Positions 1-6,576 of a DNA stretch of 17,357 bases are shown here, piece after piece. The DNA lies in contig JAJYJF010000001.1 in assembly GCA_021796375.1 (NCBI GenBank), forward strand, positions 1-17,357. Reading direction: 5' to 3'. The DNA is from Chloroflexota bacterium (GTDB lineage: Bacteria; Chloroflexota; Anaerolineae; Anaerolineales; Anaerolineaceae). The position numbers and the translations under genes are program-made. The notes beneath the pieces are model-generated. The model was not told the origin of the DNA. It ran no database searches and worked only from the letters and a program-made list of their open reading frames with translations. Each line of letters opens with the position of its first letter. Position 1 is the first letter of the stretch.

Positions 1-206
1 TGGTGAGCTCGGGCGCGATCCAGTGCGGGTTCTGCACCCCCGGGATTGTGATGGAAATGGTGGCCCTGCTGGACGCGCAGCCGGACGCCGGGGAAAAAGA
101 AATAGCGAACGCGCTGAACAAGCACCTATGCCGCTGCACCGGCTACGAGCCGATCCGCGACGGCGCGCTCATGGCGCAGAAACTGGTGCGGGAGAGAGCG
201 AATTAG
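1..206 (+). CDS. [2Fe-2S]-binding subunit of a xanthine dehydrogenase-family molybdenum hydroxylase (C-terminal end only)
   Basis: Only the last 67 codons are present. The frame is open at base 1, so the start lies outside the window. The motif QCGFCTPG followed about 30 residues later by CRCTGY matches the second, all-helical [2Fe-2S] domain of the small subunits of xanthine dehydrogenase, CO dehydrogenase and aldehyde oxidoreductase. The four cysteines of that cluster are all present. In this family the subunit passes electrons from the molybdopterin subunit to FAD. The plant-type N-terminal ferredoxin domain and the partner subunits would lie to the left. The gene ends in TAG and converges on iorB. 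The substrate cannot be told from this tail. The family assignment is secure; the exact enzyme is not. Confidence 0.88.
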   Translation, partial: VSSGAIQCGFCTPGIVMEMVALLDAQPDAGEKEIANALNKHLCRCTGYEPIRDGALMAQKLVRERAN

Positions 207-282
207 GGGAAGAAGCGATTGGTGAAGGGTGATTCGAAAATACAGCGATGATCCTTGCCCCGAAGGCAACAAGAACCATGCC

Positions 283-329
283 ATTCTTCGCAGGCTCCGC
301 CGTGTTTTCTGGCGGAGCCTGCGAAGAAT
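283..329. terminator. Perfect 19-bp inverted repeat between convergent genes
   Basis: The arms ATTCTTCGCAGGCTCCGCC (283-301) and GGCGGAGCCTGCGAAGAAT (311-329) are exact reverse complements around a 9-nt loop. The hairpin sits in the gap between the + strand iron-sulfur subunit and the - strand iorB. A bidirectional transcription stop fits that position. There is no clear T-run after either arm, so a classic intrinsic terminator is not proven. A dispersed palindromic element is the alternative. Confidence 0.55.
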
Positions 330-347
330 CGAATTGATTCCTGGATG

Positions 348-375
348 CGGTTTGCCGAGAAGGCGCGGCGAACCG
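348..375. repeat. Second, weaker hairpin in the convergent gap
   Basis: CGGTTTGCCG (348-357) and CGGCGAACCG (366-375) pair with one wobble around an 8-nt loop. The pair lies 18 bases to the right of the 19-bp inverted repeat and just downstream of the iorB stop codon. The two hairpins together may form the iorB transcript end or part of a dispersed palindromic unit. Copy number in the genome cannot be judged here. Confidence 0.35.
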
Positions 376-421
376 GCTGCATGACGATGTTAGCGGGAAT
401 GACGGCCTTCACGCAAGTTCT

Positions 422-1042
422 TTAAACTGATCCTCTTCCTACACGGTACCCTTCCATGAAGGCGCGCTTGTTCAGCTCAATATATTTGGCCGGGACGCGC
501 TTCACGATCTCGTCCAGCCACTTCTGCGGGGTGAGCTCGGCCCCGGTCCATCCCAGGCGCTCGAGCTGGGCGGCAAGCGCGCCGAGCAGGACCACGTTCT
601 CCACCTTGGAATTGCCCAGCGCCGCGGCGACCCCCGGCCCATCCACGTAGACCACGTGCGGGGTCACCTGCGCGAAGACCGCGTGCAGGCGATCCTCCTG
701 CGGATAGGGCTGCCCGCCCGAGGTGACCGTCACCGGCTCGATGGCCTCCAGGTTGACGAGCGCCAACGCGCCCGCGCGAAGCTGGTTGACCGACCTCAAG
801 GCCTCGGCTTTTTCAAAGGCCAGCAGCACGTCGGCTTCCCCGGCGCCGACCAGCGGCGAGTAGACCGTCTCTCCCCAGCGGACGTGGCTGGTGACGCTCC
901 CGCCGCGCTGCGACATGCCGTGCACCTCGGCCTGCTTGGCCTGGTAGCCGGCCGCCAGGCCGACGTTGACCAGCACGTCGCTGGCCAGGATCGTCCCCTG
1001 CCCACCCACCCCGGCCAATAAGAATTTGATGTCTTTTTTCAT
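422..1042 (-). CDS. iorB: Indolepyruvate:ferredoxin oxidoreductase beta subunit
   Basis: The 206-residue protein starts with a glycine-rich AGVGGQGT segment (about residues 11-18). It carries the HGMSQRGGSV stretch near residue 42, typical of the gamma-type domain of 2-oxoacid:acceptor oxidoreductases and of IorB. IorB pairs with IorA to decarboxylate indolepyruvate and other aryl pyruvates to acyl-CoA, reducing ferredoxin, during anaerobic aromatic amino acid breakdown (or synthesis in reverse). Its length is normal for the family. The ATG is preceded by GGAGAGGG. The iorA gene ends 157 bp upstream on the same strand, so co-transcription is likely. The gap is longer than usual and more AT-rich than the genes. 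The two hairpins at 283-375 follow the stop codon. Confidence 0.93.
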   Translation of the reverse strand: MKKDIKFLLAGVGGQGTILASDVLVNVGLAAGYQAKQAEVHGMSQRGGSVTSHVRWGETVYSPLVGAGEADVLLAFEKAEALRSVNQLRAGALALVNLEAIEPVTVTSGGQPYPQEDRLHAVFAQVTPHVVYVDGPGVAAALGNSKVENVVLLGALAAQLERLGWTGAELTPQKWLDEIVKRVPAKYIELNKRAFMEGYRVGRGSV

Positions 1043-1199
1043 CGAGACCCTCTCCAGGTTTTAGCAAGGAGCTATCCGCAAGGGTAATTTTAGGATGTAG
1101 ATCGCTGAATGCAGAATTCAAGAGCCTCATTCATCAATTCACAACCCTCAATCAGAAATCTGCGATCTGCAATCCCTTCGCGTTCCCTCGCGGATCGGA

Positions 1200-2996
1200 T
1201 TAGTTTTCCGACGGGCGGAAGGTGATGGCGTCGCGCGGGCAGATCTGGGCGCAGATCTCGCAGCCGGTGCAGGTGCCGGCGTCGATCACCGCCAGCGGGC
1301 GCTGCAGCTTCGGATCCAGTACGTCGCTCTTGAGGATCGACGGGCAGCCAATCCGGAAGCACAGCGCGCAGCCGTTGCACTTGTCGGGGATGACCTCCAG
1401 CGGCAGCCAGCGCTTCTTGCCCTCCGGCAGCAGCGCGCACGGCTCCTGGGTGATCACCACGGAAGGCTCGTTCAGCTTCACATACTCTTTCAGCGTCTTC
1501 TCGATCTCGGCCACGTTGAATGCCGGGATGGTCCTGACGTGCTTCACGCCCAGCGCCCGGACCAGCTCCTCGATATTCACCGCCGGGGCTTCCTTGCCCA
1601 GCAGGGTACGCCCGGTGCCGGGGTTGTCCTGGTGGCCGGTCATGCCGGTGATGCGGTTATCCATGATGACCGTCACCACCGGGCTCTGGTTGTAGACCAC
1701 GTTGAGCAGCGCCTGGATGCCGGTGTGGAAGAAGGTCGAATCGCCGATCACCGCCACGTGGCGCTCCGGGCTGCCGGCTTTGGCGGCGCCGTGGGCCACG
1801 CCAATCCCGGCGCCCATGCAGCCGCAGGTATGCATGGCGTTCAGCGGCTGGATCACACCCAGCGAGTAGCAGCCGATATCCCCGTTAACCGGCACCTTCA
1901 TCTTGCTCAGCAGGTAAAAGGTGCTGCGGTGCGGGCAGCCGGGGCACAGCACCGGCGGCCGGGCCGGCAGCGGACCCGCGTCGACGCCCGCCAGCGGCAC
2001 GCGCGCCGTTTCGGGCAGCAGCCCGGCCTGGATGGCGCTCTCGCGCACGACCCGCGGGTCGAGCTCGCCGGTGATTGGGAAGATGCTCTTGCCCTCCACC
2101 GGGATGCCCATCAGCCGGATGCCTTCTTCGAGGAAGGGGTCCAGCTCTTCGATCACGATCAGCCGGTCGACCGAGGCGGCAAACTCGCGGATCATCTTCT
2201 CCGGGAGCGGCCAGCTCATCCCCAGGTGCAGCACCGGGGCGGCCGGGAAGATCTCGCGGGCATATTGATAGGATATCCCCGAGGTGACGATGCCGAGCGA
2301 GCGGTCGCCCGCCCCCGGCTCGACGCGGTTGAAGGGGAAGGTTTCGGCAAGGGCGGCCACGTCGCGGATGCGCTGCTCGACCACCGGATGGCGCTTCATG
2401 GCATTGCCGGGCATCATCACGTACTTGGCCGGGTTGCGCGGGAACTTTTTAGGGCCATTCGCAGAAGGTTCGACACGCTCCCCCAGCTCCACCGCCGAGG
2501 TCGAATGGCACACCCGGGTGGTCATGCGCAGCAGGACCGGTGTGTCGAAGCGCTCGCTCAACCCGAAGGCGGCGATCATCAGGTCCTTGGCTTCCTGGCT
2601 GTCGGAGGGCTCCAGGCAGGGGATGCGCGCCAGCTTGGCAAAGTTGCGGTTATCCTGCTCGTTCTGGCTGGAGTGCATCCCCGGGTCGTCCGCGGAAACG
2701 ATCACCAGCCCGGCCTCGACGCCGGTCATGGCGGCGTACATGAAGGAATCGGCGGCCACGTTCAGCCCCACGTGCTTCATGGTCGAGAAAGCGCGCTTGC
2801 CGGCATACGCCGCGCCGACGGCGACGTCCACCCCGACTTTCTCGTTGGGGGCCCATTCGGCGTAAATGTTGGGGTAGCGGCCGAAGTTTTCCAGGATTTC
2901 CGTGCTGGGGGTGCCGGGATACGCGGACGCGACCGCGGCCCCGGCTTCCCAGGCTCCACGGGCAACGGCTTCATTGCCTGAGAGCATTTTGATCAT
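1200..2996 (-). CDS. iorA: Indolepyruvate:ferredoxin oxidoreductase alpha subunit
   Basis: This 598-residue protein has the full IorA layout. It has an N-terminal pyrimidine-binding/2-oxoacid oxidoreductase domain (beginning LSGNEAVARGAWEAG), a central TPP-binding domain (CPGCPHRSTFY; GDIGCYSLG; GDSTFFHTGIQ; a MDNRITGMTGHQDNPGTG stretch), and a C-terminal dicluster ferredoxin domain. The last 65 residues hold CNGCALCFRIGC and CTGCEICAQICP, so two [4Fe-4S] clusters are expected. The wider C-x4-C gap in the first motif is usual for IorA. The enzyme converts aryl pyruvates and CoA to aryl-acetyl-CoA, CO2 and reduced ferredoxin in the cytoplasm. The ATG follows GGAGGTGAC, a near-ideal ribosome binding site. 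A TATAAT box lies about 55 bp upstream. Nothing looks truncated. Confidence 0.96.
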   Translation of the reverse strand: MIKMLSGNEAVARGAWEAGAAVASAYPGTPSTEILENFGRYPNIYAEWAPNEKVGVDVAVGAAYAGKRAFSTMKHVGLNVAADSFMYAAMTGVEAGLVIVSADDPGMHSSQNEQDNRNFAKLARIPCLEPSDSQEAKDLMIAAFGLSERFDTPVLLRMTTRVCHSTSAVELGERVEPSANGPKKFPRNPAKYVMMPGNAMKRHPVVEQRIRDVAALAETFPFNRVEPGAGDRSLGIVTSGISYQYAREIFPAAPVLHLGMSWPLPEKMIREFAASVDRLIVIEELDPFLEEGIRLMGIPVEGKSIFPITGELDPRVVRESAIQAGLLPETARVPLAGVDAGPLPARPPVLCPGCPHRSTFYLLSKMKVPVNGDIGCYSLGVIQPLNAMHTCGCMGAGIGVAHGAAKAGSPERHVAVIGDSTFFHTGIQALLNVVYNQSPVVTVIMDNRITGMTGHQDNPGTGRTLLGKEAPAVNIEELVRALGVKHVRTIPAFNVAEIEKTLKEYVKLNEPSVVITQEPCALLPEGKKRWLPLEVIPDKCNGCALCFRIGCPSILKSDVLDPKLQRPLAVIDAGTCTGCEICAQICPRDAITFRPSEN

Positions 2997-3050
2997 GTCA
3001 CCTCCACCTGCCTGATGCGGTTTCTGAATATTACTCGGTACGACGGGGTC

Positions 3051-3084
3051 ATTATAGCCAGGTTAGACCGGGATTCACAGTGTG
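3051..3084 (-). promoter_or_regulatory. Probable iorA promoter with overlapping CACA-G-TGTG repeat
   Basis: On the - strand a perfect TATAAT (3051-3056) lies about 55 bases upstream of the iorA ATG. A 17-bp spacer places the -35 site at 3074-3079 (TGTGAA), a poor match to TTGACA. A small inverted repeat, CACA-G-TGTG at 3076-3084, overlaps that -35 site. A weak -35 with an overlapping repeat suggests regulated transcription, but no regulator can be named. Confidence 0.5.
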
Positions 3085-3293
3085 GAAAGTCTTGCTTCTA
3101 TTAAGAAGAAATCCCTATCCAGGCGGTTTTAAGCTGCCATTAGGGGTTCCGAGCCGGCAAAATACAACCGAAATTCAAGGAGAGGCGATGACCGGGGTGA
3201 TCCACCGCGAAATATATAGATTTCGAATTTCTCCTGCCTGGAGATGATTGCGGAGAGGGTCTCGACAAATCCGCTCGCAAAAGAGATTGCGAA

Positions 3294-3587
3294 TCATAAC
3301 AGCCGGTCTTGAATGACCTTGCCGGCTCTCTCGGTTTTGAGGACCATGGAGCGCAGCTCAGGCGCGATCGGGCAGTCTTCGTTAACCCGATACGCCTTTG
3401 AGTTTCCTTGTTTTGCACCGGCAAGGATTCCCAAACTCTCCAGGCGAGCCAGCTCTTTCCATACCGGGCTGTAATTTTATCCCAGCCTCCGGGCCAGCTC
3501 CCAGGCGTTCGGCTTCTCCCCCTGGGAAAGGAAAAAGGCTATCAGGATTTTTGATCGGACACGAGAAGAAAAGAGAGATTCAAGCAT
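3294..3587 (-). pseudogene. Winged-helix (ArsR-like) transcriptional regulator interrupted by one in-frame TAA
   Basis: Read on the - strand from ATG 3587, the frame gives 36 residues (beginning MLESLFSSRVRSKIL, with an ELARRLG helix), then TAA at 3477-3479. Another 60 residues follow in the same frame to TGA at 3294-3296. The second part (NYSPVWKELARLESLGIL, KQGNSKAYRVNEDCPI, PELRSMVLKT) has the recognition helix and wing. It also has the R-V-N-x-D-C-P and ELRsmVLKT signature common in small ArsR-like winged-helix proteins, some of which are fused to nucleotidyltransferases. About 95 residues is a normal size for the DNA-binding unit. The stop falls in the loop just before the recognition helix, where E or Q is common, so one G-to-T or C-to-T change (GAA or CAA to TAA) would explain it. 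No start codon opens the second half. A sequencing error is possible. The gene sits upstream of iorA and downstream of the ATPase gene. Confidence 0.72.
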
Positions 3588-3591
3588 GGAT

Positions 3592-3645
3592 CACCCAACT
3601 ATCTCTCTGAGTGATGATCATATCTCAAAAAGAGATAGTTGGGTG
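3592..3645. promoter_or_regulatory. Perfect 15-bp inverted repeat just upstream of the regulator start
   Basis: CACCCAACTATCTCT (3592-3606) and AGAGATAGTTGGGTG (3631-3645) are exact reverse complements with a 24-nt spacer. The spacer itself contains the palindrome ATGATCAT (3614-3621) almost at its centre. The inner arm ends 4 bp from the ATG of the broken regulator gene. It could be an autoregulatory operator, an mRNA hairpin covering the start region, or a terminator for the ATPase transcript. There is no long T-run, so I favour a regulatory role. Confidence 0.5.
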
Positions 3646-3844
3646 CGTTTTTCAATTCAGATGAGCAGCCGTATTCGGGGTAAACCCCGGCGCCGGCCCG
3701 GGTTCGAGAAGCCAGACCCGGCGAAAATGACTGCTCGGGTCCGGCCGCCGGTTAAAACTTCCTGGATCCGTCGCCCAGCCCAGCGCTCGACCTCCGCCGC
3801 GGTCAGGCTTGCTCGCCATCCCCCAGGCGGCGGGGGTGGAGCTC

Positions 3845-3865
3845 ACCCGATCCGGTTGATCGGGT
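3845..3865. other. 8-bp hairpin at the end of the ATPase gene
   Basis: ACCCGATC (3845-3852) and GATCGGGT (3858-3865) pair perfectly around a 5-nt loop and touch the ATPase stop codon on the - strand. No T-run follows, so termination is uncertain. Between this hairpin and the 15-bp inverted repeat (3646-3844) I see no supportable gene, only a 62-codon open frame without a start codon. Confidence 0.3.
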
Positions 3866-6216
3866 TACCTGAGCCGGAGATGCTGAAACACCAGCACTTT
3901 CACGAAATCCACCAGGACCAGGTAGACGGCGATCACGCCGATTAATTCAGCGACGAAGACGGCCGGGATGGGGGTCATTAAAATCCCCAGGGTCGCCAGC
4001 AGGGCTACCACCGTGATATCGGTTAAGGTCCCGATCAGCATCCATTTGCTGGGCCGCGAGTGCCAGAAAGCCCGCCGCTCGCGGATCAGGTAGATGGTGC
4101 CCTGGCCGGAATAGACCAGCATCACAAACAGCAGGGTCTGAAGCTGCTGGATGGGCAGATGGAGGACGGAGCTGGCGTACCAGAAAATGGTGAAGGAAAG
4201 GGCCAGGATGAGCAGCGCGATCAGGGTGGCGGCCAGGACGATTCGCTCCACTTTCCACTGGTTCGGCTCCGGGGAGGCAGTGACCCGGTCGGTTGCCAGC
4301 GACATGGTGACAAAGTCGTTCGTGAACAGCAGGAGCACCATCAGCAGCGGCGTTGTGACGAAGGTATGGGCGAAGATCAGCCCAAAGCTCAGGAAGAACG
4401 CGATCTCGATCGTCTTGATGATCTTGTTCAGCGTGTAGGTCAGCATACGCTGGTAAATTTTCCGGCTGGTATCGATCGCAAAGACCAGGTTTGCGAGCCC
4501 GGGTGAGGTGAGCACCAGGCTGGCGGCTGCCTTGGCGACGTCCGTGGCGTTTGAGACCGCGATGCCCACCTCGGCCTGCTTCAGCGCCGGCGCATCGTTA
4601 ACGCCGTCCCCGGTCATACCGATAATCATGCCTTGCTTCTGGAAGGCCTTTACCAGGGCGAATTTGTTTTCCGGCAGAACCTCCGCGTATACATCGCATT
4701 TCTCCAGAGATGTTTCCTCTAAATCGGTCGGATCGCAAGCCTGATTGCCGATCCCGACCCGCTGGGCGATGGCCAGGGCGGTCTGTTTTCCATCCCCGGT
4801 CAGCATGATGACCCGCACGCCCATGTCCTTTAACCGCTGGATGAGCGACTTTGCATCGGGACGGGGCGGATCTTGAAGGGCAAGCAGTCCAACGACACCG
4901 AGCTGGTCGCCTTCTCCAGCCGCGACGGCCAGAACGCGGTTCCCCTGCGCGGCGAGCTGGGCCACCTGGTCGTCGTAGGCGCCGTCCAGGCGGGGATCGA
5001 ACGTCTTGATCACCTGGGGAGCGCCTTTGAGCACCCGGACCGTCTTTCCATCCTGGTTGTACCAGGCTTCCGAGCGCTTTGAGGCGGGCTCGAAGGGAAT
5101 GAAGCGCGTCCTCTGGCTGGAATCCGGAAAACTGATCTGGTCGGTCCTGGCCCGGTGCAGGATGGCCACATCCAGCGAATCCTGGGTAGCTTCGTCGCTC
5201 GCCATCGCCGCGTAGCGGAGGAGCTCTTCGGCGCGGTAGGGTGAAAATGGGATGACCCCGGCAACCTCTAGCTGGTTTTCGGTCAGGGTGCCGGTCTTAT
5301 CGGTGCACAGCACCTCCATGCTGGCGGCCTCTTCGATGGCCCCCAGCCGGGTGACCAGCACCCCGTTTTTAGACAGCTCGACGGCACCCAGGGCGGTCGC
5401 GACGGTAAACGTGGCCGGCAGGGCCACCGGGACGGACGCGACGAGCAGGATCAGCGCAAACGGCAGGATGTCCGTGAGCGGCAGGGCGGTGAGGATCGAG
5501 TAGACCAAAACGACCACTACCAGCAGCGCGTCCAGAATGACCAGGTTTTTCGCGATGGTAAAGACGATCCGCTCGAGCTGCCCCGTAACCTTGGCCAGGC
5601 GGACGAGCTCGGCGGTTTTCCCGAACTTCGTCCGCAGGCCGGTGGCCGTCACCGCCCCGCTGGCCTCACCGCGCTTCACGGTCGTCCCGGCGTACACGTC
5701 CTGGCCCGAGCCGGCATCGACGGGGAGCGATTCCCCGGTCAGGGTAGATTGGTCGACCTGGATCTGACCGCTGGCCAGGTGGATGTCCGCCGGGACAAGG
5801 TCCCCCATGCGGAGGTAGACCACGTCCTCCGGGACGAGCTCGGAGCTCGGGATGGATCCCCAGCGGCCATCCCGCAAGACGCGGGAGGTCACCGTCAGGC
5901 GCTGGCGCAGCAGGGCCAGCGCGCCCTGCGCGCGGCTCTCCTGGAGGGTGCTGATGAAGGCGTTGAAAATAACCAGGAGACCAATGATCAGGGATTCGGT
6001 GTATTTTCCGAGCACAATTTCCAGGACGATGCTGGCCTCGAGCATCCATGGGACCGGAGCCCACATTTTGCTCAGGAAAGTCAGCCAGGTTTTCGGGCGT
6101 TCTTCAGGGATTGCATTGGGACCGTACGTTTCCAGGCGGCGCTTTGCTTCCGCCGTGGATAATCCGCCGGGAGCTGCCGCGGGGGTAGCGGGGGGTGTCT
6201 TGAGCTCGTCAATCAT
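3865..6216 (-). CDS. Plasma-membrane-type proton-pumping P-type ATPase (P3A)
   Basis: The 783-residue protein has all P-type landmarks in order. TGES is at 160-163 (actuator domain) and PVALP near 263-267 (M4). DKTGTLT has the phosphorylated Asp at 306. KGAP is near 397 (nucleotide domain), MLTGDG near 471 and TGDGVNDAP at 535-543. In M6 the segment TNDFVTMSLATDRV matches the plant and fungal H+-ATPase motif ending in KDRV. Asp634 occupies the position of the proton-carrying M6 aspartate. About ten membrane segments are expected. The chain ends soon after the last helix (LVDFVKVLVFQHL), so the C-terminal autoinhibitory domain of plant pumps is absent, as in archaeal and bacterial relatives. 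It should export H+ at the cost of ATP. The start is preceded by a weak GGTGA. A two-helix membrane protein gene ends 33 bp upstream on the same strand. Mg2+ or other cation specificity is less likely given M6. Confidence 0.92.
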   Translation of the reverse strand: MIDELKTPPATPAAAPGGLSTAEAKRRLETYGPNAIPEERPKTWLTFLSKMWAPVPWMLEASIVLEIVLGKYTESLIIGLLVIFNAFISTLQESRAQGALALLRQRLTVTSRVLRDGRWGSIPSSELVPEDVVYLRMGDLVPADIHLASGQIQVDQSTLTGESLPVDAGSGQDVYAGTTVKRGEASGAVTATGLRTKFGKTAELVRLAKVTGQLERIVFTIAKNLVILDALLVVVVLVYSILTALPLTDILPFALILLVASVPVALPATFTVATALGAVELSKNGVLVTRLGAIEEAASMEVLCTDKTGTLTENQLEVAGVIPFSPYRAEELLRYAAMASDEATQDSLDVAILHRARTDQISFPDSSQRTRFIPFEPASKRSEAWYNQDGKTVRVLKGAPQVIKTFDPRLDGAYDDQVAQLAAQGNRVLAVAAGEGDQLGVVGLLALQDPPRPDAKSLIQRLKDMGVRVIMLTGDGKQTALAIAQRVGIGNQACDPTDLEETSLEKCDVYAEVLPENKFALVKAFQKQGMIIGMTGDGVNDAPALKQAEVGIAVSNATDVAKAAASLVLTSPGLANLVFAIDTSRKIYQRMLTYTLNKIIKTIEIAFFLSFGLIFAHTFVTTPLLMVLLLFTNDFVTMSLATDRVTASPEPNQWKVERIVLAATLIALLILALSFTIFWYASSVLHLPIQQLQTLLFVMLVYSGQGTIYLIRERRAFWHSRPSKWMLIGTLTDITVVALLATLGILMTPIPAVFVAELIGVIAVYLVLVDFVKVLVFQHLRLR

Positions 6217-6249
6217 TGTTCACATTCACCGTCTTCACTTTAGTTTCTT

Positions 6250-6459
6250 TCAGAGGCCAAACACGGAAACGACGATCAGGGCAGCGAAGGCGATCACGAC
6301 CAGCACGATCAGGCCTTTCATCATCCTCCACCCCCAGTTCCACCTGCTGGACCCGTTGGACTCGCTCGTCTTCCAGCTGGCAGAGTAACCCACCAGGATC
6401 CCGAGGAGCAGGGCTGCTACCAGGATGAGCAGGATCACCAAAGGAAGGTCTTCTGGCAT
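6250..6459 (-). CDS. Small two-helix membrane protein linked to the H+-ATPase
   Basis: The protein has 69 residues from the chosen ATG, or 73 from ATG 6471. Helix one (about LPLVILLILVAALLLGILVG) and helix two (about LIVLVVIAFAALIVVSVFGL at the C terminus) flank a polar loop rich in Trp, Ser, Asn and Arg (SSRWNWGWRMMK). I chose ATG 6459 because AAGGA lies 11 bases before it, whereas the same AAGG directly abuts ATG 6471 and cannot serve it. The gene lies 33 bp upstream of the ATPase gene on the same strand, so the two are probably one transcript. I do not recognise a named family. By analogy with tiny subunits of other P-type pumps (KdpF, yeast Pmp1) it may associate with the pump, but that is inference. 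Confidence 0.7.
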   Translation of the reverse strand: MPEDLPLVILLILVAALLLGILVGYSASWKTSESNGSSRWNWGWRMMKGLIVLVVIAFAALIVVSVFGL

Positions 6460-6539
6460 ACCGATTCGCATCCTTGTTTAACGCCACCTTGCAGGATAGC
6501 CCATGCGAGGACCGCCCGCCTTAATGGAAACCGACAGTT

Positions 6540-6558
6540 CTTTAAAATTTAGTTAAAG
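6540..6558. promoter_or_regulatory. AT-rich inverted repeat upstream of the ATPase operon
   Basis: CTTTAA (6540-6545) and TTAAAG (6553-6558) are reverse complements with a 7-nt spacer in a strikingly AT-rich stretch of an otherwise GC-rich region. It lies 81 bp upstream of the small membrane protein start and downstream of the kinase stop. On the - strand it also reads as two TTTAA-type half-sites 11 bp apart. That resembles the period of PhoB-family direct repeats. A weak -10 candidate, TATCCT (6493-6498, -), lies between it and the gene. Confidence 0.35.
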
Positions 6559-6576
6559 ATTGTTGGGGCGGTCTGG

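Noticed and set aside
1041..1054. A 14-bp GGAGAGGGTCTCGA match between the iorB start region (- strand) and 3254-3267 (+ strand)
   Set aside because: One copy is a ribosome binding site region. The match is short and in opposite orientation with no other shared sequence, so chance is likely.
1043..1199. Repeated CAGAT-like words in the iorA-iorB gap
   Set aside because: The words are short and irregular. Nothing supports a defined element or gene beyond an AT-richer spacer.
1539..2981. 480-codon + strand open frame
   Set aside because: It is the antisense of iorA. Its composition is His/Arg/Asp-rich with no domain, while the - strand frame has full IorA motifs.
3140..3424. 94-codon - strand frame
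   Set aside because: It runs in a different frame across the winged-helix pseudogene and has no recognisable features.
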